Below are positions 1 through 24,165 of a stretch of 64,000 bases of DNA, one piece after another. The translations under genes and the position numbers were made by a program. Positions within the stretch are counted from its first letter, which is position 1. Each line of letters begins with the position of its first letter. The stretch is from Amoebidium appalachense (Eukaryota; Ichthyosporea). Location: assembly GCA_963693365.1 (NCBI GenBank), contig CAVNZM010000013.1:8928001-8992000 (forward strand), given 5' to 3'. The notes beneath the pieces are model-generated. The model worked only from the letters and a program-made list of their open reading frames with translations. It searched no databases and was not told the DNA's origin.

Positions 1-428
1 TTGTTTGCTAGCCGCGGCGCTGTGTATCCTCTGAAATGTCTGACACAAATCTACGTCATCACTCCTCTTACAGAAAATGTCACTCTTGCATTGCATAAAC
101 TCAACAAAAGCCCCCCCCTCCCCCCCTCCACTCTCCCCGGGCACACCACCCACTCTGACCACCACCACCCCCTTCCTCCCGGGCCCGTCCCAGCACCACT
201 GCAGCTGGCACCCCCACCCCCCGGTTAGCAGAATCATTTCAAAAGTTCTGTACGGCGCAGGCAGATTTACTCAGCAAACTAGCATTAATCCCTCCCCCCC
301 CCCCCCCCCCCCCCTCCCCCCCCCCCCCCTCTCCCCCCCCACACACAAAGCCTCCGCCCCCACCGAATGTTAGCAGAAGCACCCTCGCAATAAAAGCTTT
401 AGCTAGAACCTGGCATTCTCCTGCAAAA

Positions 429-492
<64 letters not shown>

Positions 493-2122
493 TCTTCGTC
501 TTCTCAAATCATTCTGCAAAAGACCAATATTACCGAAGGGGCCAATCACAGTCCTATAATCCAGCAATACAACAGCATGCACACACAAGCTGCAACCAGA
601 ATCCCACAGTATTTTGTATCTGCAGAAGTCACCAGCAAACATATTAAGCACTATTCTGCCTTGCCAAGGCAGCTGTAGCAGACCTTTCCAGCTAAGCTTT
701 CTTTTCTCTAACAAAAAGTGGCCAAGCAGATAATTCTGTTGATGTATTTAGAACATCATGATAGCTGCATGGCCACGGGCGGTGTGCTACCATGCATGGC
801 CATGCGCAGCTGCAGCCTAATGCTGCACACACCCATGGCAAGGTTTCGGCACATGGACACGGAAACATATCTGTGCAGGTGCTTACACGACATGGTGCCA
901 CATGTCAAATGATTACGTGCACCCACCCATCCACACACGAAGAGGTAGCAAACATTATTGCCCCTGTGGCTCCAACAGCTGTATAATACCAAGGCCTTAA
1001 AATGACGGGAGGGGGATGCAAACGTGGTGGGGCCACATTCACATGCATACAGACAGGTACTCGGTGCTTCCAAAAATGTTCACAGTCAGGACCTGGACTA
1101 ATTAACACAGGGGATACAACTGCTGCCGTTAATTGGTAGGAGCTAGTCTGAAGACAGAAGACGAAGAAAGTGTGTGTGTGTTTCTGTGCATGGGGCGTGG
1201 GGGGTCGCAAAGCAAGACCGTCCGGACGTAGGTGAAGCTGGCAAGAGCAAACACAGTGGGACAATGAATAACAGCAGACTTACTCCCACCAGAATATGAG
1301 GTGGAATGATATATGGTGCGGATGTTTTGCTGGCGGTTAGCAGGTGGTGTTCCTTTAGCCTACACACACAATACTGGTCTCCATAACCAAGGTACACAGG
1401 TACGCGTGTTCACACACACACACACACACACGCGCACACACACACGCACACACACCCACCCACCCACACCCGTTTATTTATATGCGCACGCACACCAAGA
1501 CCATGCTTCCAAACCAAAGAAGGAATTTGGTACACACATGAATAGAAGTGTAAATCTGAGCCATGACCTCGGAGTATAAGCACAAACTCGATTCTCGTGG
1601 ATATCAGGCATCGACATGGGCATGGGACGGTTCAGACAGTTCGGATTTATTGTCGAGAAATTCCCTTCTGTTTGTGGTTACACCTCATGAACCTTGTTGA
1701 TTTACAAGATGTGTGAGAGAACCACAACACTAAGGTTGTAAGCACGTTACAGACGATAGAATATTTTGTTCTGACAAATCCGCCTCTCCCTCCATCCCAC
1801 ATGCGACCCAATGCAGTAAGCTCCTTCCTCCTCTGTAAGCTGTCTTCCAAAATGTCTATCAGCACACTTATGCACACGACACTCCAAAACTCATGTGTAT
1901 TTAGGCGCTCTGTTTCTCGCACATGACTTTTCCACCTCCATCCGTCCCCTCTTTTTGCATGCGCACCAACACGCCTGCATTTACAGTATCTGCATGCACA
2001 CACTCCCTCTCCCTCCCACTCCCTCCCCCTTTATAGCACCTTCTTGCCGTCCGTGTGTGACTGTGACTACCCTCGTACGTGTTGTGTGGTGCGCACAAAC
2101 CTAGCCTTGTCTCCTCTTTCTT

Positions 2123-2159
<37 letters not shown>

Positions 2160-3700
2160 CCCCCCCTCTCCCCCCCCCCCCCTCCCCCCGACACACACCC
2201 GAAAAACCACCTAGCCAAGTGCTCAGCATGTGTGCTCTGTTGCGCTCTTTACCCCACGGACAATACAACCACTTACCAGTGCGCGTTTCTAGTGTTGTAT
2301 CCACTAAAATGAGTTGTAGCCGTCGCCCCGTCCCCCCCTGTATGTATCCGCTTGCACCCGACCTGGCGGTCCCTGGGTTTGGTGTGTTACCTGTGCTTGA
2401 CTGTGCGTATCCGTTGTGTGCAAGTCCCCACGTCTCCTTCCAACTGGCACCCACTCCCTCGAAAACAATTCACAATCCCAACGAGGCTTGCTGCATACTC
2501 TCCACTCACTGTAATATAGTCTTCACATGGATACACAGTCAAGGGTGTCCTAAGTACATAAGACTTTAAAGGAAAAAATGCGTTTTACTAAATGCTAACA
2601 TAAATTAAGTTTTTTCCTGGCTAAATAAAAAGTATAAATAAAAAGAAATGAGCGTTTTAGTCGAATTTATGTCGGCGCCAATTCCAACTTCTGGCCTACT
2701 GATGTAGTTAGGTGGACTGTGTGTTTGTTTGAAATTGCACTATTTTGAGGCAGCCCTTAGGAAGGAAACAAGCTCACACCGCAGACACAGCCGGTGCAGT
2801 GCACACAGGCGCTAGTATAGCTCTTGGGTGCTTTTTTGAAGCAAGGAGGGGAGACGCATAGCGGCGCAGCCAGACTACCACCGTTGGCTCATAAGGTATG
2901 TGGGGGGGTTGTCACTGTGAATAGTTGTTCATGTTGCTGTATTCAACTAGAAATTAAGAGGGGTTCAGCAATGTTTTTGCGCTTGCAGGCACATTTGTGC
3001 TTGGTCTTGTGTTTTGCGTGGGTTGTGAACACTGCATAGCACAGGTGGTTACTTGTGCGGGAAAGAATTCACAAGTGCACGATGCCCAAACACGCACAAA
3101 AACTTGGCACTAGTTTCTACCACATCAGTGCTTGTGCTCAGGCACCGACCCGAACGCGTGCACGCACGCGCACATACACACGATGAAGCTCAACATGCGC
3201 ACACAAATACAGGCCACACCTGCGAACTCCGCTTTCACACCCGTAGATACAGAGAATCTTTCTCCTTCCCACAAGCACGCATGTGCGCGCCGCACACACA
3301 GATACCGGGAAATACATGATACGAGCACGAAACACAAATTCATACACACACACACACACAGTCACCCACATTTGCCTGCTTGTGTCTGCAGACTTGCATG
3401 CACTTGTTATCTCCCCTTCAGTGTCAGTGGGCACGCAGGTGCTTTAAGCGACGTGGGTGTGCTGCACACACAGTCACCACCGCTTCGTGACTTTAAGAAA
3501 ATTTGCTGTCCCCTTCACTGAAGAACACATCACAAGGCTCTCTTTTGTTTGTAACCTATGACACCTGCCAAGCCCGCAAGCACACGCAGAGCAAACCAGA
3601 AAACACTGGGCACCAGCTCTCTCAGAATTCATCCTTTGCTTGTGGCTGTGTGTCTGACAGATCTCTCCCCCCCACAGAGCCACTTTCCTTGACACCGACA
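1..3700. other. Intergenic region left of SNW1; no gene recognised
   Basis: I see no recognisable coding exon here. The stretch holds poly-C tracts (about 296-340, 431-480, 2125-2190), a C50-A10 composite run (431-490), short (CA)n tracts (1412-1470, 3345-3360) and a cluster of a small palindrome-like motif (GCAGAAT..ATTCTGC) at about 225-740. The last several hundred bases before 3701 should contain the SNW1 promoter and 5' UTR, but I see no clear TATA box. The many open frames here are low-complexity Pro, Gly, His/Thr or Cys/Val frames caused by the repeats. Confidence 0.6.
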
Positions 3701-14301
<10,601 letters not shown>

Positions 14302-14540
14302 GCCCGACCCTCTCCTGTAGCCTGCCCCTACCTGCATGCACCCAATACGTGGTGTGTCGACGCAGCCTTGCTGACGTTACCTTCAGCTGAATGCACGAAT
14401 AGCCCAGGGAGTCACCTGTGTGCCTGGTGTCTGCAGGTGCTTACGTGGCTTCTTCCTTTTCCTTCCTTTCCCTCTTTCCATTACTTGGGTGGTTGGTTGT
14501 TGTTGTTGTTTGTCGATTAGTGGATTCGTATGGTTTGCCC

Positions 14541-14580
<40 letters not shown>

Positions 14581-14819
14581 GTTCCCGAGGAGTCTGCAAT
14601 ATCTGGAGCCTTAGGGAGGTTTCTGTGCATTGTTGAATGGTAAGATGTGAGCTATAGTGGGCCGTATATTTTCTGATAATACCGGCTTAAGGTTATGAAA
14701 GTTGCAATGGATGTGAGTGCCTGCCCCTGCCTCACTAATAGTATGTTATGGGGTGTCCGATCAAACACAAAGCCATGAGGTTATTCAATGTGTAGTCAGG
14801 CCCGGGTTTTTTTTTTTTT

Positions 14820-14890
<71 letters not shown>

Positions 14891-15800
14891 GTGTAGGATG
14901 CATGGCCTATGGTAAAACATGGTCAGTCATAAACAGTCCAGGGGGCTCCGGAGGACACGTGTCACTGAACGCGTGCAGTGTGCACTCCAGCAGGCTGGCA
15001 GGCACCAGATGTTGGAACGTCGCCATCGGTCTATCCTCGGTGGGAGGAAGTCCGGTTGGCCGCCGGCACCGTGTGATCAAATGGATGTGATCAAAAATTC
15101 AAAATAAACAGCACTTTTTCGCACCTGAATCTGCACACAAATACTCGCTCGTTCCGGGTTCGACTCTGACTCACTGCCGAACCTACTAGACCCACTGCAA
15201 AGCGCATGCATAATCACACACATCAGAAAGTGTGCGTCCATTGCATGCCGTTGTTTGTTAGTGATCCGGGGAGGATTCGGGGCCTTGCGCAGTTTGATCT
15301 AGCACTGGGCGGCTATACCGTACCCAGATACCCAAGCCTAAACCCAGATACCCAGATTAGTATTGACGGTCGATTGGATAGCGCGTGGTCGGATATGCCA
15401 TAGATGACCATCGAACCTGAATCTTATAAGAAAAGCGCCTCTTTGATAGCACATCTTTTCCAAATAAGGCAGGTAAATTGGGTTTCACGGTTCAAAATCT
15501 GGGTTTGGGATAGGAGTATAGAAGGGGGGGGGGGGGGGGGGGTCTTCCAGATTCCTAAACCCAAACCCAAATCTTCAGCGGCAACAAGATGAAGCAAGAA
15601 AAACACCAAGAACTAAGATGTTAGGCATATTTCTGGTATAATTTGGGCCTAAAAATATTATCTTATTACGCAACATTAAAATTTGTATGTTTTCTGATGC
15701 TTTATTATAATATACATTCTTTGTTTCTTCATAATACATAGGCGTGGTGCGAAGCGGCGGTCATGCCGCATGCGTGACATCTGGGTTTAAAATCTGGTTC
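14302..15800. other. SNW1 3' flank; no gene recognised
   Basis: This follows the SNW1 stop. It holds a G-run (14544-14579), a T23-G58 composite (14807-14887), a candidate SNW1 poly(A) signal AATAAA at 15103-15108, and moderately AT-rich unique-looking DNA up to the reverse transcriptase relic. At 15320-15580 short AAACCCAGAT/GGGTTT words recur. I see no convincing gene. Confidence 0.5.
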
Positions 15801-15839
15801 GGAACTGTTTAAAGATCTCGGAACTGTTTAAAGATAGGA

Positions 15840-17400
15840 CCCCCGCTCAGAAACCTAATGTGTGGCCTGTAGACCCATCTATCCCCATAGAATCGATCCA
15901 CCCCTTTTTCAGTCCCGATACCATATGGTCTGTGATATCTAGTTATAGCTCTAGTAAGTCTTGTGGACCTGATGGACTTCCTGCCGGGTTGTTTATGAAA
16001 TCCTTGTTCCCTCCTACCCACAAAAGGAAAGTGATCGTGCTATTAAGCCTGATCTTACTATTATGTCAAGCTCTCTCTTTTCTTGGTGTGTTAAATGTGG
16101 ACATGTCCCGTCATCTTGGTTACCTTAGTGATCCCCATAGTTAAGAAGGACTCTGGGGGCCCCACATCATCTTTTCGCCCCATCACACTAACCCAGGTTG
16201 TTCGTATATTCTTTGAAGTTTGCTTACTTAGGCTATTTGCATATCACCCTAGGTTTCAATCTATTCTTCACATACACCCATGCCAATCCGCTTTTCGTAA
16301 AAACAATTCATGTTATGTTCAAATAATGGCACTGCACGATTCTATGCAAGTTGGTGCACGATATGTTGGTTTTATTGATTGGAAAATTGCTTATGATTCT
16401 GTCTCCCCTGGTCTCCTATGGGAAAAGCTTGCTGCACGGGGTGTACCACACTGCATTGGTGTTTTGTTAGAAGCACCGTCTTGTCTCAAACATACGGTTA
16501 CCGTAGAGTTACGCTGTGGTTAATGGGCACTTTTCATATGGTTTGGCTCGTACTAGAGGTCTCTTGCAGGGTTCATTGCTTATTAACCCCTTTTTGTTTA
16601 AACTATTGATAGATGATTTGGCTGTCAAGATATAATATATGCCGAAAATGATGACCCTATTAATAACTTTCCGCCTGCACTTCTCTATGCTGATGATCTG
16701 TCCGAGTCCCTCCTTGCCCGTACCCCTAGACGCCTGCAAAGATTGCTCGATGTAGTGTCAGAGTGGTGCAAGGGTTTAACCTTATGATCCTTAACATAGA
16801 CAAATGTGGTGTTCTTGTACCTGATATAGCTAACAATTTCCACACATTCACATTATCATCTAAACCTGTACCTATAGTTCCAGAATACAAGTATCTTGGT
16901 GTTCCGGTTAATTCCGTTTGTGTTATGTTTTCCCATATGGTTGAAAAGAGGGTAGAGCTGGCTCGTAAGCGGTTAGCTTTCTTCCCGGCTAATATTTTTA
17001 AAGACACACCCCTCCATCCTTCTATTAGACTTACATTTATTCGCACTTTTGTCTTCCCGGCATGTGAATATGGTTTATTAATTACCCCTTCTCGCCGCTT
17101 TGATCAAGAAAGAGAGAACTAGAGTGCTGGATGCAGAAGTTGCCTCCTTTCTATCTAAATACTGTTTTAAACCTGGGCCTGTAACGCTCTCGATATATGG
17201 TCTGGTCCCAATAGCTGCTAGAGTATCCCTTCTCGCGCTGAAATTCAATATGCACATAAGCCGCTTAAAGAAGTATTTGCCCAGGCCTCCCACCCTCTCT
17301 TCTCTATCCGACCTGTCCCCTCCTCACCTCTCCCCTCTTTCCTTCCCTCTCTCTCTCCTTTTCCCCCGGGTGTGCACTGTCATGCACAAATACAAATAAA
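15840..17400 (+). mobile_element. Degenerate non-LTR retrotransposon reverse transcriptase
   Basis: Reverse transcriptase blocks occur in the right order but in shifting frames. They are CGPDGLPAGLF (about 15960), FRPITLTQVVRIFFE (16170), QSAFRKNN (16280), the catalytic-block equivalent FIDWKIAYDSVSPGLLWEKL (16370), a GLLQGSLLINP-like block (16560), LLYADDL with the YADD box (16683), LNIDKCGVLVPD (16790) and YKYLGVPV (16890). Frame changes near 16090-16145, 16520 and 16620-16770 and internal stops show it is broken. An AATAAA at 17395-17400 may mark the old 3' end. No endonuclease domain is visible. The order of motifs and FIDWK.AYDSV fit a LINE-like non-LTR element; the clade is unknown. Confidence 0.85.
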
Positions 17401-18038
17401 CCCCGCAAAAGTGTGCGTGTGACTTTGGACTCCAACTTACTAATTAGACATGTACACAATCACAAGATAATTACGCAATATAACAAATGGAAAAAGATAC
17501 CACACGACACCAGACCCGATGAAAGCATACACCTTGAAAACTAAAAATGTAAACCTTATGTCTCGTTTTATATATATCATGACCGCCTTAATAACAATAT
17601 TATTGCCAAATATGGCACTCGCAAATGTGTAACACCTAAATACATAGTACCTTCCTGTAGAATTGGTCTTTCTCTAGCTGATGGTATTATTGATCACATA
17701 CGTATACCACGCTTTTACTGTACACGTGCTATACAGTGGAGATCTAATAAGTATAAGGTGGCATCGTTTGCATGCCCAAACAACACACACACACACTGAC
17801 ACACCAGTTTAAACAGTCATGTATCGTCAAATGTAGTTTGATAGACCACATAATACCGCAACACACACACGTCACATTCACAACAGACACCCAGAAAGAT
17901 AGCCTACCTAAAAATCACTACATCCTTGATTTTATACTAAACACGCGAAACTACGACCTGTTTATTAGATGTATAGATCAATGATTGGCTTGAGAAACAC
18001 ATCATTACAAAATTCTAGCACACGACAACACACACACA

Positions 18039-18099
<61 letters not shown>

Positions 18100-18960
18100 C
18101 CAGCTGATACCGAGTGTCCCAGGGGAGCCCGGGAAAAACAAAAAGAAAAAAAAAAACAAAAAAAAAAAACGGGGAACCCCTACTAATTGATTTTTCTTAG
18201 TCTTTATGGCGTCTCGTAGAGAAAGTAAACCCTGATATGTAATCATCACCCGACAGCTATGTACGTGATCATGATATACCGCTAAGGGGATATTCCGAGC
18301 AAAAACCCCCCATACCTGAGACTGGTCTCTCTTTGCCTCGAGTAAACAGCATAGGTAAACCCACCGTTTGGGTTTGGGTATTTGGGTACGGTATAGTCGC
18401 CCACTGCACCATCTCTCGTCATGCTAGAGTCTCAGACGAGGCGTCGGACGTGCTGTGCACGTGGAGCCGAGTGCCGGTGGAGTCACACGGCACTGGACGG
18501 TCACGCGCTTACTTGGCGACGTATGCATACAAAGCATATTTCAACTTTTTTCAGTTTTATAAAATCATTCCTTCTTTTCTATGTTATTAGTATTTTTAAT
18601 AATATACTGTAGTCGTGCATGCTCCTCAGTGAGTCACTTGGAAATTTCAACTGAGCAGACAGACTCTCTTGCGGACGATAATACCATGGCAGGTCCCACA
18701 CAAAAGTTTTATGTACATCTATGCTATACATGTTACCGTAGGAATAAAAGACTATGCCAGTATGAAAGTATGAGTTATGCATAGATCACGATGTTTGAAG
18801 CCTAATCCAGTAAGTGTACCATGATGTGTAGTGTACTTCGAATGTTTGTGCCATACCTGAGACTGGTTCTCTTTGCCTCGAGTAAACAGCGTAAACCCCC
18901 TTGTGCTATGCCATTCCACAATCCACAATATTAAAAATTCCACATAGGACGTGTCATGTA
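17401..18960. other. Repeat-rich intergenic stretch after the retroelement
   Basis: AT-richer DNA with short open frames that I cannot assign. It contains (CA)n at 18028-18098, followed by one copy of a dispersed repeat (see 18098-18365), and a second partial copy of its downstream part at 18850-18900 (CTTTGCCTCGAGTAAACAGC). No gene is supported. Confidence 0.45.
18098..18365. repeat. Dispersed repeat, copy 1 (related copy at 28585-28805)
   Basis: After a (CA)n tract this copy begins CAGCTGATACCGAGTGTCCC, continues through GGGAACCCCTACT and about 230 bp later reaches CTTTGCCTCGAGTAAACAGC. The 28.6-kb copy has the same order: (CA)n, CAGATGATATCGAGTGTCCT, GAGGAACCCC, then GCCTCGAGTAAACA about 200 bp on. 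Fragments of the second part recur at 18850-18900 and 40937-40956. Confidence 0.75.
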
Positions 18961-19198
18961 CAGGCTGTGAAATTACAAAAGTTGTTGGGGGTTTAGGGCC
19001 AGAAAATTGCCCCTGAAAGTCCGAAAATTGTCCCTAACTTTTCGAGGTTAGGTCCATCAATTTCTGAAAAATTGGCACTAACAAGGCCAAATATATTAGA
19101 AAAGTGGCACCTAAAAACGGTTGTTGGCTCTATTAGGGCCATCCAGGCTGGTGGAAAGCTGCCAAAATCATGCACTAGCCAAAAACAAAATTCACACC
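18960..19198 (+). mobile_element. MITE-like non-autonomous element, copy 1
   Basis: This roughly 240-bp unit starts CAGGCTGTGAAATTAC and ends CAAAAACAAAATTCACACC, so the ends are short inverted repeats (TGTGAAAT / ATT(T)CACA). Inside are GGGTTTAGGGCCAGAAAA, TTGTCCCTAACTTT and GGCTCTATTAGGGCCATCCA, all shared with the copy at 21321-21556. It has no coding capacity. Confidence 0.8.
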
Positions 19199-19208
19199 CT
19201 GGTCATAT

Positions 19209-19279
19209 AGTATCGGTCGACACTCGACAGACCGTAGGGCGTAGGCTACAGTACGGTCTGTCGAGTGTCGACCGATACT
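19209..19279. repeat. Perfect 28-bp inverted repeat (hairpin)
   Basis: The left arm 19209-19236 is the exact reverse complement of the right arm 19252-19279, with a 15-base loop (19237-19251). The arms contain GGTCGACACTCGACAGACCG. It lies just outside MITE copy 1. I do not recognise it as a known site. Confidence 0.95.
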
Positions 19280-19495
19280 TTGTAAGCAAAAAATGTGCGA
19301 TATTCAATCATTCCCAATCTCCTTCAGGGGAGATTGGGCTTATTCCGGGGAATAGGGGTTTGGGGGAAGGGGAGAGCGGGTCTCACGTGAGATGCCAAGA
19401 GTGAGAAAAAAAAAGAATGTACAGCCAATCGGGTGCCAGTATCCATAGCAATCGGAGAACGCGGCGACTCAGTTTAGGTCTGATTGGCTGGAACA

Positions 19496-19557
19496 TGTTT
19501 CAGCGAATCAAAGCGCTCGCTTCTTATGTTTCAGCGAATCAAAGCGCTCGCTTCTTA
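19496..19557. repeat. 31-bp direct duplication
   Basis: Two adjacent identical 31-bp units contain TTTCAGCGAATCAAAGCGCT. They sit at the start of a region of larger block duplications (19577-20442). Confidence 0.95.
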
Positions 19558-19576
19558 CCGGAACATTCTGCAACAT

Positions 19577-20442
<866 letters not shown>

Positions 20443-20675
20443 GCCCGGACACACACATGCAACTTCCCTCTCCCTACCCGATACCTCTTCTACCTCCTCC
20501 CCCAACCCGCCTCTCCTTCACCTCCCCCACACACGCACACACACACGCGCGCGTGCGCGCGCTACGCTTCCCCACTGCCTCGTATGGAGATTGGGCCACA
20601 GATCGAGGCTCCGCCGAGATCAGTTCTTATAGGATCATAGGAGGACTCCATTGGTAAACATGATACGTGGATAGA

Positions 20676-20752
20676 TAGACCAATCAAATGCGGCCACCGC
20701 ACATCAGTGTGGCTCAGTCATCTGTAAATTGACGTCAGTGATTGGTTGCCCT
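20676..20752. promoter_or_regulatory. CCAAT/CRE cluster
   Basis: This short stretch contains CCAAT (about 20681), a perfect palindromic cAMP-response-type element TGACGTCA (20730-20737) and an inverted CCAAT box (GATTGG) just after it. It lies about 0.95 kb upstream of the tyrosinase start, with a MITE between. It may be a promoter of that gene, of an unrecognised transcript, or of a mobile element. The assignment is an inference. Confidence 0.4.
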
Positions 20753-20788
20753 GAAATTCAAACGACGCCACTCAACTGTGTATACAGC

Positions 20789-21046
20789 AGGGTGTGAAAT
20801 TCGTTTTGGCTACAGCCTAAAGTTGAGCAGCTCAGTTCCCCTGCCTGGATACCTTTAATAGAGCAATCAAAACCTTTCAGGAGTATTTTTTCTACACTTT
20901 TTGCTGGACTGGAGCCATTTGTTATAAAAATGGTGGACCTAGCGTCAAAATGCAACCTATTATGTAGGGACAATATTCGATATTTCGGGGGCAATTCTGT
21001 GGCAAATTGGGCAATAATTTTGCCCATTATAATTTCACAGCCTGGT
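20789..21046 (-). mobile_element. MITE-like element, copy 3, inverted
   Basis: It runs from GTGTGAAATTCGTTTTGGCTAC to AATTTCACAGCCTGG, which is the same pair of ends as the copies at 18960 and 21321 but in reverse orientation. The interior (GGGGGCAATTCTGTGGC and its neighbours) is much more diverged, so it is either an older copy or a sister family. Confidence 0.65.
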
Positions 21047-21320
21047 ACGCAAGCTCTATTGTAGGCTACTATTAGTGACGAAGGTTGTACAGTACTTGTA
21101 ATTAGTTGTGTGCACGAGCTCTGAAATACCGTTGGCAAACACAGTAAGCATTTCAGCTGTCCAATATAATTCTGCCGTGTTATTCTCTGATGTATAAATC
21201 ACAAATAAAGCTGTTTAGAGCAACTTGGGTAAAGCATTTCCTATGGTTCGTACCGTAACCACCGTGAATGTGCGCACAAGAATTGTCACCGCCCGGCGAC
21301 GGACCACGCGGGGTCGGGGG

Positions 21321-21556
21321 CAGGCTGTGAAATTACAATGTAGGGGTTTAGGGCCAGAAAAATGCAATTGCCCCTGAAAGTTCGAAAATTGTCCCTAACT
21401 TTCTGAGGTTAGGTCCATCAACTTTCCAAATATTAGCCCTAACAGAGCCAAATATACAAGAAAATCACACTTAAAAACGGCTGTTGGCTCTGTAGGGCCA
21501 TCCAGGCTACTGGAAAGTTACCAAAACCGGCACCAGCCAAAAATAAATTTCACACG
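21321..21556 (+). mobile_element. MITE-like element, copy 2, next to the tyrosinase gene
   Basis: It starts CAGGCTGTGAAATTACAA and ends AAATAAATTTCACACGG. The interior matches copy 1 closely (GGGTTTAGGGCCAGAAAAA, AAAATTGTCCCTAACTTTC, GAGGTTAGGTCCATCAA). It ends about 124 bases before the tyrosinase ATG, so it forms part of that gene's proximal upstream region. Confidence 0.8.
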
Positions 21557-21679
21557 GAGAACTCCGAGCACGGAAGTTCCGAACATCCATGCGCCGGGCC
21601 GACGCTATAAGTATGGCTGTGTGCGGTCAGCTGGACCTGCAGGCTTATAGTGCGGGTAGGAGCGAGCTGGGACGTAGCC

Positions 21680-23282
21680 ATGGGGACTGTCGCCCGTTTG
21701 GCCGCTGTGGCCCTGTGTTTTGTGTCGGCAGTGGCTGCTATCGTCTGCCCCAACGAATACAATGCCGGGACAAGTATGTGCACCTCGTTCTTTGTTAGTT
21801 TGCTAATAGGTCACAAAAAGCCACCACAATAGTGCTCCACCGCGTGACTTGCAAAACGAAGTAAGAGCAAAGGAGACGGGTCGGGTGGTGCATTTTATAT
21901 TAATGGGAGAGTTTGATTTGGAGGAGGATAGTGCCGTGCCTAGACTCAAAAATACCGTGTTCTAGAGCTCAATATCAATTCTTTTTTGTTGCACAACAAA
22001 TGCAACTACTTTTGACAAAGCACATTTATGTGGTAGTGCAATGGCACAAGTAGCTACGAGGGACACAGTTAGTGTGCCTCATGATAGGTTGGAGTACGTC
22101 GTAACCAACCACAGACAGATAAACACGTCCTGCTAATGTGTAGCTGCCGTGTGCCAAGCATGGCAATCATTATGTAGTTGGTGTTGTACACATTTACATC
22201 CATCCTATGGGCACACTAAGCCCGGGCGCAAAGTAGCATGGAAATTAAATGCGGGATTTTGGCAACGAGAAGTCAGTTCATAGTAATCCGCAGAAGGTTT
22301 TAAAGGTGTTTCCAAATACAGATTAAAATGCATACCTGAGCACAAGTACTCGAAGCGCAATCCCTCCCCAACCACGCCTTGTTCACTATCCAAATATTCC
22401 ACCAATCATTGCCCACGAACACAACTAATACTATAATCCACCTGCGCAGCGCAATGCATCGAGTCCAACGGCAGGTGCTTCCTGGGGTACCGCTGGACGG
22501 GCAGCACGTGCATACTGACCTACTGCCGGACCGGCCAGGTGTGGCTTAATAGCCAGGCCGCATGCGGCATCCCCGTGTGCCCTGCGGGCTACGTGTACAC
22601 CAGCACGGCCAAGCAGTGCACCGTCTCCACCACGTGCACGGGCGGCCAGATCTTCAGCACCAGCCTCAACTCGTGCGTGTGCCCCATCAACACTTACTGG
22701 AACACCGCCACAAGCACGTGCGTTGCCGGCAACTGCCCTGTGGGCTACACCCGGGATGCTGCCGGGCGCTGCATCGACCGCAATGAGTGCACCCAGGCCG
22801 GCGTCTGTGGCTGCTGTGGCACATGTGTCAACACGGCCGGCTCCTTCCAGTGCCGCTGCAACGGCGCCACCACGGCCCAGGTCACGGGCTGCTCGTGCCC
22901 GGCCCGCATCCGCAAGGAGTGGCGGTCGCTGACGCTGACTGAGAAGAACACCTTCAAGGATGCCATTAAGCGGCTGATCTCCACGGGCACCTACCGCGCT
23001 GTGGTGCCCTACCACGAGCACTGGGCCGTGCCCGTGTACGGCCACTTGAGCAACGGGTTCCTCCCGTGGCACCGCTGGTTTGTGTATCTGTTCGAGAACC
23101 AGCTGCGCAGCCTGGGCGGCAGCTTTGGCTGCATTGCCGTGCCCTATTGGGACTGGACGGCTGACCTTAAGTCAGACCCAAATGCCGTGCCCTGGATCTC
23201 AGTCGTCCAGGAAATGGGCGGCACCGGTAGGTTTATTCTCTTTCTTTTTTCTTTTTTTTCCCAAAGAAGGTTGATGAGGTGT

Positions 23283-23330
<48 letters not shown>

Positions 23331-24133
23331 CTTGCGGGGCTTGCGCACTTCCGCATCGACCTGCAACGACATGGCGATTGCCTTCACACCCGGTATTTTG
23401 CTTTGGTTTATTTTATATCATTAATATATATTCATTTCTATTTGCACCTTTCACTTGGTGGGAATGCCTAAGTCGTGTTCTCTTGTTGTCCTGTTCGTTG
23501 ATATGTCCCCCCTCCCCCCCCCCCCCCTCCCCCCCCCCCAAAAAAAAAAGGGGTGGGGGGGGGGGGGGGAGAGAGAGAGAGAGAGAGAGAGAGAAAGAAG
23601 AAAAGAAAAGAAAAGAAGGAAGGAAGGAAGGAACACCGACAGGGAGAGAAACAAAGAAAAGCAGGGAGGGAGTGGATAGTATGAGGAAGCAAAGCAAGGG
23701 CAATGCACAACCACGTCTTTCTTGTTGGCCCTGTGGGCCATGCAACCAAGTGCACCCACTATGCCTGCATGTCCCTCTGACCCACCCATCCCCCCAGGGT
23801 CCGGATGCATCCTGGACTCCATGTTCGGCTACTACCGCTACCCCCCCAACAACTGTGTCAGCCGGCCCTTTGGCATGGGCTGGCGGCCACCCGCACCGAC
23901 TGAGGTCAGCAGCGGGCTGCTCAACACATACGACTTCACCTCCATGACCAAGCTGGTCAAGGGCTGGCACGGCCTGATCCACGACTATGTGGGGGCCTAC
24001 GGGGGCACGATGATGGACACGGTCTACTCGCCCAACGACCCCATCTTCTGGCTGCACCACTCCAATGTCGACAGGCAGTGGTACCAGTGGCAGGTGCGTC
24101 CCTCTCGTGCATGCACTAGGCCTCCTCCAGACT

Positions 24134-24165
<32 letters not shown>

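Noticed and set aside
15140-15180. tRNA T-arm-like GGGTTCGACTC
   Set aside because: The flanking stems do not pair and no anticodon or D arm lies at the right distance.
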